Shown: positions 1 through 8,494, counted from the first letter of the stretch. The stretch: DNA of 9,041 nucleotides from Methylococcaceae bacterium (GCA_013140465.1 JABFST010000460.1:1-9041), one strand, 5' to 3'. Notes: generated by a model not told the origin, from the letters alone. A program made the numbers and translations.

Positions 1-1293
1 TCAGTAAGCCCTTATACTACGCTAGCCCCGACGTTGCCCGGACAGGCTGTGCCGTGGTTGCAATTGTTACGGCAAGACGGTTTAGATAAATTTTTGGCGC
101 ACGGTTTTCCGTCGCCGCGTGCCGAAGAATGGCGTTACACCAATGTTTCGGCTCTCGGTAAAAAACATTTTGCCGCTGCCACGACTGACAGCGTGATAGA
201 CCGCGCTTGGCTGGCGACCCAGCAATTGGCGGATGCGTGGTCGGTGGTGTTGGTGGATGGGCGGTTTTCGGCAGAATTGTCGGTATTGGCGGATTTGCCT
301 GAGGCGGTCACTTTAATCAGCATGGCGGATGCGTTGGCAAGCCGCGCCGAGTTTTTACAGGCTTATGTCAATAAGGCCGTCAGCAATGATGAACATGGTT
401 TTGTGGCGTTTAACAGCGCGTGGTTTAGCGATGGGGTGTTGCTGCATATTCCGGCTAAGTTGGTCTTGGACAAGCCTGTGCAAATTCTGCATGTCGCTAC
501 CCAAGCCGAGGTGTTGTTGGCGACGCGCACGCTGCTGGTGGTTGATGAACTGGCGCAAGCCACCGTTATTGAAAGCTTTGTCGGCCTAGATGCGGCGTAT
601 TTGACGGCTGCCGTCACCGAAGTGTTTGTCGGCGCGAATGCGTCGCTCACCTTAAGCAAAGTGCAGTACGAATCGGCGAAAGCGTATCATTTTGGCGGCA
701 CTTATGTTCAGCAAGCGCGTGATGCCCGGTTTACCCATCATAATTTTGCCTTGGGCGGCGTGTTGGCACGCACCGATATACACACGGATTTAGATTTGGC
801 CTCAGAATGTGGCTTGTACGGTTTGTATTTGGGCCATAACCGCCAGCATATCGACAACCATACCCGCATCAACCATTTAAAACCCAATGGGATCAGCCGC
901 GAGCTGTATAAAGGCGTGTTGGCGGACAGGGCCAGAGGCGTGTTTCAAGGTCGGGTAGTGGTTGCAGAAGATGCCCAGCACACCGATTCGCAAATGAATA
1001 ACCGCAATTTGCTGTTGTCCAGCGATGCCGAAGCCGATACCAAGCCGCAGTTAGAAATTTATGCCGATGATGTGAAATGCGGACACGGCGTGACCGTCGG
1101 GCAGTTGGATGAAAAATCCATTTTTTATCTGCAATCGCGGTGTATTGATGAAGCGACCGCCCGCAATATGCTGACGTTTGCGTTTGCCAATGAAATGGTC
1201 GATAAGATTGCGGTTAAAAGCTTGCATGATCTGGTGTTGGCAGCCGTGTTGCTGCGCTTTCCGCAAGAAGGTGTGGAGCAGGGCTGGTTGTAA
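1..1293 (+). CDS. sufD: Fe-S cluster assembly protein SufD (5' end outside the window)
   Basis: SufD is a scaffold subunit of the cytosolic SufBC2D complex, which builds Fe-S clusters using sulfur from SufS and ATP hydrolysis by SufC. The frame is open from base 1 and reads SVSPYTTLAPTLPGQAVPWL, so the true start is a few codons upstream; the TTG at 34 is unlikely to be the start. An N-terminal helical part contains PSPRAEEWRYTN, the usual SufD signature. The C-terminal half is the SufBD beta-helix core, with GHNRQHIDNHTRINH, LYKGVLADRARGVFQGRV and the strongly conserved NNRNLLLSSDAEADTKPQLE. The DVKCGHG motif keeps the Cys (codon 1078-1080) and His (1084-1086) matching the functional C358/H360 of E. 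coli SufD. About 430 residues are visible, the normal length. sufB and sufC are expected upstream. The next suf gene, sufS, lies 905 bp downstream rather than adjacent. Confidence 0.96.
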   Translation, partial: SVSPYTTLAPTLPGQAVPWLQLLRQDGLDKFLAHGFPSPRAEEWRYTNVSALGKKHFAAATTDSVIDRAWLATQQLADAWSVVLVDGRFSAELSVLADLPEAVTLISMADALASRAEFLQAYVNKAVSNDEHGFVAFNSAWFSDGVLLHIPAKLVLDKPVQILHVATQAEVLLATRTLLVVDELAQATVIESFVGLDAAYLTAAVTEVFVGANASLTLSKVQYESAKAYHFGGTYVQQARDARFTHHNFALGGVLARTDIHTDLDLASECGLYGLYLGHNRQHIDNHTRINHLKPNGISRELYKGVLADRARGVFQGRVVVAEDAQHTDSQMNNRNLLLSSDAEADTKPQLEIYADDVKCGHGVTVGQLDEKSIFYLQSRCIDEATARNMLTFAFANEMVDKIAVKSLHDLVLAAVLLRFPQEGVEQGWL

Positions 1294-1328
1294 TGGCAAG
1301 GCGCACTGCCCATTAGCGGCAGGACAAA

Positions 1329-1361
1329 AGACCTGCGAGGTTTTTACAACCGCGCAGGTCT
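1329..1361. repeat. Dispersed 33-bp palindrome, diverged copy 1
   Basis: Starts 36 bp after the sufD stop. The left arm AGACCTGCGAGG and the right arm CGCGCAGGTCT form an imperfect hairpin. The same palindrome, in the same surrounding context (CAGGAYAAA before it, CTRCCG after it), occurs at 8650-8682 and in perfect form at 8863-8895. It is therefore a dispersed repeat family and not simply a sufD terminator. There is no T-run after the stem, so a rho-independent role is unlikely, although the stem could protect the 3' end of the sufBCD mRNA. Confidence 0.75.
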
Positions 1362-1420
1362 ACCGTATAGCACGCTGAAAGGGGCTTCCCGTTTAAGCTG
1401 GGACAGTTTGGGTGTCGTTC

Positions 1421-1514
1421 GCTGAGCGGAGTCGAAGCGAATCCCGCCGCCGGCTTCGGCTCCGCTCAGCCAACGGCTCCGCTCAGCCAACGACTCCGCT
1501 CAGCCAACGGCTCC
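1421..1514. repeat. 17-bp tandem repeat with matching inverted copy
   Basis: The unit GGCTCCGCTCAGCCAAC occurs at 1458-1474 and 1475-1491, then with one change (GACTCC) at 1492-1508, then as a partial fourth unit at 1509-1514. A perfect 14-bp inverted match to the third unit, GCTGAGCGGAGTCG, lies upstream at 1421-1434. Alternative stem-loops are therefore possible. No coding potential is visible, and the block lies between the 3' ends of two convergent genes (sufD and the Uma2 gene). Confidence 0.8.
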
Positions 1515-1548
1515 TCAGTCCCGCTTTAGGTGAGTAGCCCTGAAAGGC

Positions 1549-2109
1549 TTATAAAATATCAGCCATGTTGACGGCAATATCAGGCAATTGCGACAGGTTT
1601 AGCGTAGCACCGTGCCGTAACGTGGTTTTTTCGGCATACACGTCGCCATGTGGCTGCCGATATACTTCTAGGCACGCGTCATTGAGGTTAAGCAGCCAAT
1701 ATTCGGGAATGCCGTGTAAGGCATATAAACGCAGTTTTTGGTTTTGGTCGTAATACAACGAGCTGTCTGCCACTTCCACTAACAGCAACACGTCGGCGGC
1801 AGTCGGATGGCGGGATGAATAAAAATCGGCGCTGGGTTTTAGCAGCATGAAATCGGGTTCGGGTTCGGACAGGTCGCCAAGTTGGAGGGGGTTTTGTGCG
1901 TTTAGCAAGGCTTTATCCGCTATGCGTGGTGCAAAATAATTCAGTAAGCGAATCAGATGACCCGCGTGATTAAAACCTATCGGTGCCATCTCTAAAATTT
2001 CTCCGTGGATCAGCTCAAGCCGGCTTTCCGGCGCAAAAATGCCGGCTTCGCCTAAGCGCCGCCATTCATCAAGATTGGTCAGGTGTTTACTCGGATTTAC
2101 AGTAGCCAT
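1549..2109 (-). CDS. Uma2 family (DUF820) PD-(D/E)XK endonuclease-like protein
   Basis: The 186-residue protein has the standard Uma2 length and layout. RLELIHGEILEMAP (about residues 30-43) holds the early conserved Glu residues. SEPEPDFMLL gives the catalytic-type Asp86. LLLVEVADSSLYYD (108-121) supplies Glu112, followed by Lys125 and then YALHGIPEYWLLNL, a segment typical of the family. The PD-(D/E)XK fold residues thus look intact. Uma2 proteins are predicted restriction-like nucleases of unknown biological role, abundant in cyanobacteria and some proteobacteria and often scattered singly. The ATG at 2107-2109 is the natural start although no strong Shine-Dalgarno precedes it. The gene reads against sufD and sufS and splits them. 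It shows no toxin-antitoxin or restriction-modification partner. A sigma70-like promoter lies upstream at 2143-2171. Confidence 0.9.
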   Translation of the reverse strand: MATVNPSKHLTNLDEWRRLGEAGIFAPESRLELIHGEILEMAPIGFNHAGHLIRLLNYFAPRIADKALLNAQNPLQLGDLSEPEPDFMLLKPSADFYSSRHPTAADVLLLVEVADSSLYYDQNQKLRLYALHGIPEYWLLNLNDACLEVYRQPHGDVYAEKTTLRHGATLNLSQLPDIAVNMADIL

Positions 2110-2142
2110 GTGTCGTCAAACCCAAAATTAATATCATTCAAA

Positions 2143-2171
2143 ACTATAATGTGTTGCTGGCTATTAAGCAA
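2143..2171 (-). promoter_or_regulatory. Putative sigma70 promoter of the Uma2 gene
   Basis: On the minus strand, TTGCTT (+ strand 2166-2171) and TATAGT (2143-2148) are separated by exactly 17 bp, with the -10 hexamer 33 bp upstream of the Uma2 ATG. The -10 matches the consensus at 5 of 6 bases and the -35 at 3 of 6. This is a visual match only; no start-site data are available. Confidence 0.45.
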
Positions 2172-2174
2172 CAC
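2145..2174 (+). promoter_or_regulatory. Putative sufS -10 element and dyad operator
   Basis: A perfect TATAAT lies at 2145-2150, 48 bp upstream of the sufS ATG, with no good -35 at the usual distance. It is followed at once by a perfect 8-bp inverted repeat, GTGTTGCT (2151-2158), an 8-bp spacer, and AGCAACAC (2167-2174). The dyad would span the expected start site, so it could be a repressor site. Suf genes are often controlled by Fe-S-sensing or iron-sensing regulators such as IscR or Fur, but the dyad does not obviously match either consensus. The TATAAT overlaps the -10 of the divergent Uma2 promoter. Confidence 0.45.
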
Positions 2175-2198
2175 GCCACCCTTAAAACAGACAAAACT

Positions 2199-3422
2199 AT
2201 GACAAATTTTCCGGTAGAAAAAATTCGTGCTGATTTCCCTATATTGGCTGAAAAAATCCGCAATAAACCGTTGGTGTATTTAGATAATGCCGCTTCCTGC
2301 CAAAAACCGCAGGCGGTGATAGACAGCATCGTCGATGTCTATAGCCACCATTACGCCAACGTACATCGGGGCGTGCATACCTTAAGCGTGCGCTCCACCG
2401 ACTTGTTTGAAGGCGCACGCAGCAAGGTCAAAAGCTTTATCAATGCCGCCAGCGACAAGGAAATCATTTTTGTAAAAGGCGCGACCGAAGCCATCAATCT
2501 GGTAGCGCAAACCTATGGTAAGGCCAATATCAAAGCGGGCGATGAAATCCTCATCACCGCAATGGAACACCACTCCAACATCGTGCCGTGGCAAATGCTC
2601 TGCGAACAAACGGGTGCGGTGTTAAAAGTCGCCCCCATCAACTTGCAAGGCGAACTGATTTTTAGCGAGTTTGAACAATTGCTGAGCGACAAAACCCGCT
2701 TGGTGGCAGTCGTGCACATGTCCAACGCCTTAGGCACGATCAATCCGGTTAAGGACATCATTGCCGCCGCCCATGCCAAAAATATCCCGGTGTTGTTAGA
2801 CGGTGCCCAAGCGATTCCGCATATTGCTATCGACGTGCAAGACCTGGATTGTGATTTTTATGTGTTTTCAGGCCACAAACTCTATGGCCCTAGCGGCACT
2901 GGCGTGTTGTACGGCAAGCAAGCTTTGTTGGAAGCCATGCCGCCTTACCAAGGCGGTGGCGATATGATCCGCAAAGTCACCTTCACCGAAACCGAATACA
3001 ACAGCTTGCCGTATAAATTTGAAGCAGGTACGCCCAATATTGCTGATGTAATCGGTTTAGGCGCGGCGATTGATTACGTCAACAGCATCGGCATGGCGGA
3101 AATTGCCGCGTATGAAGCCGGGCTGTTGGCCTACGCCACCGAACAGGCGCAACAGATTAAAGGGCTGCGCATTATTGGTGAAGCCGAGGAGAAAGGCGCA
3201 ATCCTGTCATTTGTGTTGGATAAAATCCACCCGCACGACATCGGCACTATGTTGGACAGCCTAGGCATAGCCATCCGCGCAGGCCACCATTGCGCGATGC
3301 CGGTGATGGATTTTTACCATGTTCCGGCAACCGCACGCGCGTCATTTGCGATGTACAACACCCAAGCTGAAGTGGATTATTTAATGCAAGGGATACGCGA
3401 TTTGATTGCCGTGTTTGGCTAA
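2199..3422 (+). CDS. sufS: Cysteine desulfurase SufS
   Basis: SufS is a cytosolic PLP-dependent class V aminotransferase-fold enzyme. It removes sulfur from L-cysteine as an enzyme-bound persulfide and passes it, usually through SufE or SufU, to the SufBCD scaffold. The ATG at 2199 gives 407 residues and puts the PLP lysine (FSGHKLYG) at 227 and the persulfide cysteine (RAGHHCAMPVM) at 365, one residue off E. coli SufS (K226, C364). This supports that start over the GTG at 2151, which would overlap the promoter. Other landmarks are YLDNAAS near the N-terminus, ATEAINLVAQ, EHHSNIVPW, the PLP-binding Asp in LLDGAQAIPH, and GGGDMIRKV, all typical of group II desulfurases. No good Shine-Dalgarno is visible. 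sufE or sufU is not seen in the 200 bp downstream, which end in an IS remnant. Confidence 0.97.
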   Translation: MTNFPVEKIRADFPILAEKIRNKPLVYLDNAASCQKPQAVIDSIVDVYSHHYANVHRGVHTLSVRSTDLFEGARSKVKSFINAASDKEIIFVKGATEAINLVAQTYGKANIKAGDEILITAMEHHSNIVPWQMLCEQTGAVLKVAPINLQGELIFSEFEQLLSDKTRLVAVVHMSNALGTINPVKDIIAAAHAKNIPVLLDGAQAIPHIAIDVQDLDCDFYVFSGHKLYGPSGTGVLYGKQALLEAMPPYQGGGDMIRKVTFTETEYNSLPYKFEAGTPNIADVIGLGAAIDYVNSIGMAEIAAYEAGLLAYATEQAQQIKGLRIIGEAEEKGAILSFVLDKIHPHDIGTMLDSLGIAIRAGHHCAMPVMDFYHVPATARASFAMYNTQAEVDYLMQGIRDLIAVFG

Positions 3423-3430
3423 GGTTTATG

Positions 3431-3452
3431 GGTGTCGGCTAGTGCCTACACC
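3431..3452 (+). terminator. Hairpin after sufS, weak terminator candidate
   Basis: GGTGTCGGC, a TAGT loop and GCCTACACC form a 9-bp stem with one mismatch, starting 8 bp after the sufS stop codon. No T-run follows (the next bases are TAAGCTG), so intrinsic termination is doubtful; it may simply stabilise the 3' end. Confidence 0.35.
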
Positions 3453-3482
3453 TAAGCTGTAAGGCTGGTTGGCCGATAGTTA

Positions 3483-3516
3483 CTTTGTGGGAGAGGCTTA
3501 AGCCTAGCCTACAAAG
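3483..3516. repeat. 34-bp imperfect palindrome
   Basis: The two 17-bp arms (3483-3499 and 3500-3516) pair with three mismatches around a perfect AGGCTTAAGCCT centre. It sits in the 198-bp gene-free stretch between sufS and the IS remnant. It could be a REP-like element or part of the sufS 3' region. The rest of that stretch (3517-3590) shows nothing recognisable. Confidence 0.55.
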
Positions 3517-3620
3517 CGTAGGGCACAATATACGACGGTATTACGACCTATGGCCTTAATATCCACTTCTGGACAAGATTCTAATAATCGTGGATCAACT
3601 CCGAAGTGCAATCTTAGACC

Positions 3621-4243
<623 letters not shown>

Positions 4244-4326
4244 TTAAGCCTGCCGGGCCGCAACACCCCTAACCCGCAAACCCTACGCCCAAGCGGGCAT
4301 TAGCGGGCAAACACTTTAAAACTCTC

Positions 4327-4343
4327 AAAGCCGCTACGGCTTT
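4327..4343 (-). terminator. Hairpin at the end of the VasI-like gene
   Basis: A perfect 7-bp stem, AAAGCCG/CGGCTTT with a 3-bp loop, straddles the TAG stop of the 4334-4960 gene. On the minus strand it is followed by GAGAGTTTTAAAG, a short interrupted T-run. It is a plausible weak intrinsic terminator for this gene and possibly for the dehydrogenase upstream. The next 80 bp toward the IS remnant show nothing else recognisable. Confidence 0.35.
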
Positions 4344-4960
4344 ACCGCCCGCATGATTGCCCGCACTTGCACCCACACTTGCTGTTGCTGTTCGGGTGTC
4401 AGCTGGCTTAAATCCTGCTGGAATGCCGCCAAACCATAGACTGTTTCAGCTGCCGCTTTGTCCACCGCGCAATCAGCCAATACTTGTTGAAGAGTCTTTG
4501 CCGCCAAATCCAAGGGGATAGCATTGGACAACACCGTGCGCAACAAGGTGTTGATGCGGATAAACACGGTTTTGCCCACCATTAAATCTGCCGCCAACGG
4601 GGCGGCAAATTCTTCGGTATAGCCTTTGCGTTTGCTGTCGGGGAAAGTTTTGAAGGTCAGAGCCACCGGGGCTTGCTGGTCGATTTGGTATTCCAGCTTA
4701 AAGTTGCTGTTTTGTGAGCTAATCAAATCGTCAGCCTCCACCACCGCCTGTAATTTATGCGCTTTGCACACCAGTGACAGCATAATGTCATCGTACATAC
4801 CCGGCTGGGGCAAAGGTGACTTTGCCAGCGTGTACGACTGGTTGTTGAGGCTGTCGGTTTTTTGTTGGTAGCTCCAGACTGAATCTGCCCAAGTGGGGCA
4901 GGAGCAGGTGATTAAAAATACGCTAAGCCAGTGCTGGGCTAGTAAACGGTGGTGGGTCAT
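4334..4960 (-). CDS. Exported protein resembling VasI (T6SS-associated)
   Basis: The 208-residue product begins with a hydrophobic signal segment (about residues 11-20, HWLSVFLITC) and a likely signal peptidase I site after PTWA (residue 25). The LITC tetrapeptide could be read as a poor lipobox. The mature part starts WSYQQKTDSLNNQSYTL, then has YDDIMLSLVCKAHKLQAVVEADDL, a YQIDQQAPVALTF strand pair and VGKTVFIRIN, ending in a helical QQ-rich tail. This order (a W/D-rich start, a Cys65 strand, a paired [KR]xxYxID strand, and a late Cys164 in a VLADC helix) resembles VasI, a small periplasmic protein found with some type VI secretion loci; the two Cys could form a disulfide. The match is from memory and moderate. 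No other secretion gene is visible. AGGAA at 4965-4969 supports the ATG at 4960. It lies 115 bp downstream of the dehydrogenase on the same strand; a weak promoter (TTGAGC/TATTAA, 15-bp spacer) is possible in that gap. Confidence 0.6.
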   Translation of the reverse strand: MTHHRLLAQHWLSVFLITCSCPTWADSVWSYQQKTDSLNNQSYTLAKSPLPQPGMYDDIMLSLVCKAHKLQAVVEADDLISSQNSNFKLEYQIDQQAPVALTFKTFPDSKRKGYTEEFAAPLAADLMVGKTVFIRINTLLRTVLSNAIPLDLAAKTLQQVLADCAVDKAAAETVYGLAAFQQDLSQLTPEQQQQVWVQVRAIMRAVKP

Positions 4961-5075
4961 GGCGTTCCTATTTAACTCGGATTTGTGGTTATTTTATGGC
5001 GGTTAGCACGCAATGGAAACGGCTTAATTTTTTAATATGCGTGGGCGTTTTGGCTCAATGCACTTGCCCTTTAAG

Positions 5076-8000
5076 TCATGCCAACAACCCCGCCAACGCC
5101 TTCACCAACGCCAACACCGGCAACAACCGAGTCGGAGCTGCGCTGTTGACTTCTTGATAAACCTGTTGATAGCCGCGCAATTTGGCGTAGCGTGCTGGCT
5201 CGCTAAAATACGCCGCGCACTCGCTTTGCCCTGCCTGCAACAACGTTTGCACCAAACGTCCTAGCGTGTGCTTCAGTTCATATTGCAACTCGCTGACGGT
5301 TTTTTGTTCCCAATAATCGCTAGGGGCCAGTTGCGCCAACCGCGCCAAGACGGCTTGTATGCCTAAGCTGTGGCTGATGTCGGCATAGCATTTATAAACG
5401 CTGACGATGCCGTGTTGGCTGGTGTCCGCCAACGCCACCAGCAACGGGAAATCCGCCAAGTTTTCGATAAACACCAGTTGGTTTGCCAAGCTGTCGGGTA
5501 CGCCCGCTTGATGGTAAGTCGCTAACTGGGCTTGGCGTGCGGGGCTTTCCAACTGGTTGAAATACTCGCCAAAATCATGCAGATGCTGGGCATAGCGGGC
5601 GAGCGTGGCGGGGTTCGGGGACAACAGCTGTTGTTGCGCCATCGCCCAACGGCAACACGCCAGCACGGTTTTTTCCAGTTGTAACAAGCAGTGATATTGG
5701 CTGGCGGCGGTGATTTTGTAGTCTAGGGCATTAATCGTTTGACGCAGGGCATCGGCTGCCAAAATCCGGTCAAAACTTAGGTAACAACCTACCCATGCGA
5801 CTAATTGCCCGGGGTCGTTGTCATTGATCGCGGTTAAAAAAGTGCAGCCCGCTTGGTTGATGAGCTTATTGCTAATCAGCATGGCCTTAATCGCAGCCGC
5901 CAGCGGATGCGTGGCTAAGGCTTGTGGGTATTGGCTTTGCAGTTGCGCGGGAAAATAACTGAGCAAATACTCGTCGCAACAACTGTCTTGCACCAGCCGC
6001 AGTTGGTTGTGCAACTGTGCGGTCAGGTACATTTTGCTGGCTGCCATCAGCACTGCCAACTCAGGGCGGGTTAGGGTTTGTCCGCTACGCGCCAAAATGG
6101 TTTTATTGCTGGGTAGTTTTTCCACGGCCCTGTCCAAAAATCCCGCTGCTTCCAAGCGTTCTGCCCATTGCAAAAAAGCCATGACTTGCTGGCTGCTACG
6201 CACGCTGTCCAGCGATAGGCACAGGCTTTGCGCATAATTATTGGCGAGGACTTGCCCGCAAACCGCGTCGGTCATCGCGATAAATAGGGCTTGATGGTCG
6301 CTGTCCGGCTGTTGTTTGTGCAACTGGGTCAGCAAGATTTTTAGGTTGACTTCGTGATCGGAAGTGTCCACACCTGCGGAATTGTCTACCGCATCGGTGT
6401 TGATGCGCCCGCCTTGCAGGCTGTATTCAATGCGTGCCAAGGCGGTAAAGCCCAAATTGGCACCTTCGCCGACCACGCGTGCTTGCAATTGGCTGGCATC
6501 AATGCGCACATTGTCGTTGTTGCGGTCGCCCACGTCCTCGTGTTTTTCGCTGCTGGCCTTCACATAAGTGCCGATGCCGCCTAGCCATAGCAAATCCACG
6601 GCGGCGGTCAGCAAATAGCGGATCAACGATTCACCATCCAAGGTTTTATAACGGATGCCCAGCCATTGCCTAACGGGCAAGGACAAGGGAATGTCTTTAT
6701 CGGCGCGGGCATATACGCCGCCGCCTTCGGAAATTAACGCGCGGTCATAATCATGCCAACTCGAACCGGGCTTGTTAAACAAGCGCAAACGTTCGTTAAA
6801 CGGCGCATCGCCCGCAATCGGCGTAGGGTCGATAAAAATATGCTGACCGCTGAACGCCGCCAATAAGCGGGTGTGGGGCGACAATAACATGCCGTTGCCA
6901 AACACATCGCCGTCCATACTGCCGATGCCGACAACGGTAAACGGGCTGGTTTGGATGTTTAGGCCCAATTCCCGAAAATGCCGTTGCACGCAAATCCACG
7001 CCCCGCGTGCGGTAATGCCTAAGGCTTTGTGGTCATAACCATGCGAACCGCCGCTGGCAAAAGCATCGCCTAGCCAAAACTGGTAATCGGCGGCGATTTG
7101 GTTGGCACTATCGGAAAAAGTGGCAGTGCCTTTGTCGGCGGCAACCACCAGATACGGGTCGGGATCGTCATAACACACCAACTGCGCGGGTCTGACAATG
7201 TCTGCGCCGACATAGTTGTCGGTTAACGCCAATAAGCCGCGCATCAGGGTGAGATAAGCCTGTTTGCCCGCTGTTTTTAGATCTGTTTGTTGTTTTTGTT
7301 TTTTAACGATAAAACCGCCTTTCGCGCCAGTGGGGACTATCAAGGCATTTTTGCTGATTTGGGTTTGCATCAAGCCCAAAATTTCCGTCCTAAAATCATC
7401 GGGGCGGTCGGACCAGCGGATGCCACCACGCGCAATTTTACCGCCGCGTAAATGGATGCCTTCCATTGCCACCGAATGCACATAAATCTCAAATTGCGGC
7501 TTGGGGTTGGGCATGTCGATCACGCCTAAGCTGTTTATTTTAAAGGCGAGAAAATAATCGCTTTGGCTTAAGCGGTGGTGAAAATTACAGCGCATCGTGG
7601 CATCGATCAGATTAAACAGCGTGCGCAAAATGCGGTCGTCATTCATATCCGCGACTAAGGCGAGTTGCGCCAACAACTGCAAGCGCAGGGGATGCAGTGC
7701 TTGTTCTTCGCGCACCAAGGGATCGTCCCAATCGGGTTGGGGACGAAAGCGTGCCTCAAAATAATCGAACAAGCCCAAGGCCACCGCCGGATTATTGATT
7801 AAAGCGTGGTGTACCGATGCGCGGCTGGTGTGATGGCCCAGTTGCAAATAATAATTGCGGTAAGCGCGTAACACATCGATGGCTTGCCAGCTCATGCCCG
7901 TCAAAACTAAGAGTTTGTTCAGCGCGTCGTTTTCGGTCGCACCGTGTTGGATAACCTCCAGCGTTGCCAACAACGCGCAATGTACGGCACTTAATGGCAA

Positions 8001-8411
8001 GCATTGTTTGCTGGCGGTCTTCACCGTAAAACTGCGCAAGCTGCGGCTGTCATCGCCGTCTAAAAAACTAAACTGCACTTGGTCGATAACGCGTAAATGC
8101 AGGTTTTCCAGCATGCTCATGTAGCTGTCCAAAAAATCTGTGCTCAGGCTGTAAAAATGCAGCCGATAATGCGGTACAGTTGCGCTAGGCTTAAGCAAGC
8201 TGATGGTGCGCGGCTGCTGCGGGCCTAGTTGCTCTAACCGAAGCAAGTCTTTTAAGGCGTTGCGAGGCGACACTTGTTCAGAATAACCTGTAGGCAAACT
8301 GGTTTGATAGCGTTGCCATAATGCTTGTGCAGTGGCGGCTCCCAACGCGCGGGTCGCCAATTGTAATAGCCGCGCACACCAGGCGGCGTTGTGGGTAGAG
8401 TGTTCAGCCAT
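5076..8411 (-). CDS. NAD-specific glutamate dehydrogenase, short (about 115-kDa class) Bac_GDH family
   Basis: Catalyses NAD-linked oxidative deamination of L-glutamate to 2-oxoglutarate and ammonia in the cytosol. Positions below use the longer frame from 8585 (subtract 58 for this start). The region preceding catalysis (QRYQTSLPTGYSEQVSPRNA, then MLENLHLRVIDQ) matches the middle of 180-kDa enzymes. The catalytic core follows: KIARGGIRWSDRPDDFRTE (383-401), Lys412 and Lys422 in SKNALIVPTGAKGGF, DKGTATFSDSAN, a Rossmann turn VVGIGSMDGDVFGNGML (551-567), VDLLWLGGIGTYVKAS, VVGEGANLGFT and NSAGVDTSDHEVN. The C-terminus is the usual long helical domain. The product is 1111 residues, without the roughly 500-residue ACT-containing N-terminal part of the 180-kDa class. 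I chose the ATG at 8409-8411 because it begins just before the conserved homology. A second in-frame ATG at 8583-8585 adds 58 low-similarity, Cys-rich residues. Confidence 0.9.
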   Translation of the reverse strand: MAEHSTHNAAWCARLLQLATRALGAATAQALWQRYQTSLPTGYSEQVSPRNALKDLLRLEQLGPQQPRTISLLKPSATVPHYRLHFYSLSTDFLDSYMSMLENLHLRVIDQVQFSFLDGDDSRSLRSFTVKTASKQCLPLSAVHCALLATLEVIQHGATENDALNKLLVLTGMSWQAIDVLRAYRNYYLQLGHHTSRASVHHALINNPAVALGLFDYFEARFRPQPDWDDPLVREEQALHPLRLQLLAQLALVADMNDDRILRTLFNLIDATMRCNFHHRLSQSDYFLAFKINSLGVIDMPNPKPQFEIYVHSVAMEGIHLRGGKIARGGIRWSDRPDDFRTEILGLMQTQISKNALIVPTGAKGGFIVKKQKQQTDLKTAGKQAYLTLMRGLLALTDNYVGADIVRPAQLVCYDDPDPYLVVAADKGTATFSDSANQIAADYQFWLGDAFASGGSHGYDHKALGITARGAWICVQRHFRELGLNIQTSPFTVVGIGSMDGDVFGNGMLLSPHTRLLAAFSGQHIFIDPTPIAGDAPFNERLRLFNKPGSSWHDYDRALISEGGGVYARADKDIPLSLPVRQWLGIRYKTLDGESLIRYLLTAAVDLLWLGGIGTYVKASSEKHEDVGDRNNDNVRIDASQLQARVVGEGANLGFTALARIEYSLQGGRINTDAVDNSAGVDTSDHEVNLKILLTQLHKQQPDSDHQALFIAMTDAVCGQVLANNYAQSLCLSLDSVRSSQQVMAFLQWAERLEAAGFLDRAVEKLPSNKTILARSGQTLTRPELAVLMAASKMYLTAQLHNQLRLVQDSCCDEYLLSYFPAQLQSQYPQALATHPLAAAIKAMLISNKLINQAGCTFLTAINDNDPGQLVAWVGCYLSFDRILAADALRQTINALDYKITAASQYHCLLQLEKTVLACCRWAMAQQQLLSPNPATLARYAQHLHDFGEYFNQLESPARQAQLATYHQAGVPDSLANQLVFIENLADFPLLVALADTSQHGIVSVYKCYADISHSLGIQAVLARLAQLAPSDYWEQKTVSELQYELKHTLGRLVQTLLQAGQSECAAYFSEPARYAKLRGYQQVYQEVNSAAPTRLLPVLALVKALAGLLA

Positions 8412-8494
8412 TGTTATGCCTGTTATTGCAGAGTTGTCCAAGTGCCTGGCGTTGGGGCTAGGCAGTGTTGATTGCGTCACTTCGTCCTCATAAA

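Noticed and set aside
34..36. TTG at 34 as the start of sufD.
   Set aside because: The frame is open to base 1 with SufD-like residues, and no ribosome-binding site precedes the TTG.
1329..1361. Intrinsic terminator of sufD.
   Set aside because: No T-run follows the stem, and the same palindrome occurs at two sites unrelated to a gene end, so it is better read as a dispersed repeat.
2151..2198. GTG at 2151 as the start of sufS.
   Set aside because: It would overlap the promoter dyad and add 16 residues not found in the family; the ATG at 2199 places K227 and C365 as expected.
6354..6584. + strand open frames inside the dehydrogenase gene.
   Set aside because: They lie opposite highly conserved catalytic segments of the minus-strand gene and resemble no known protein.
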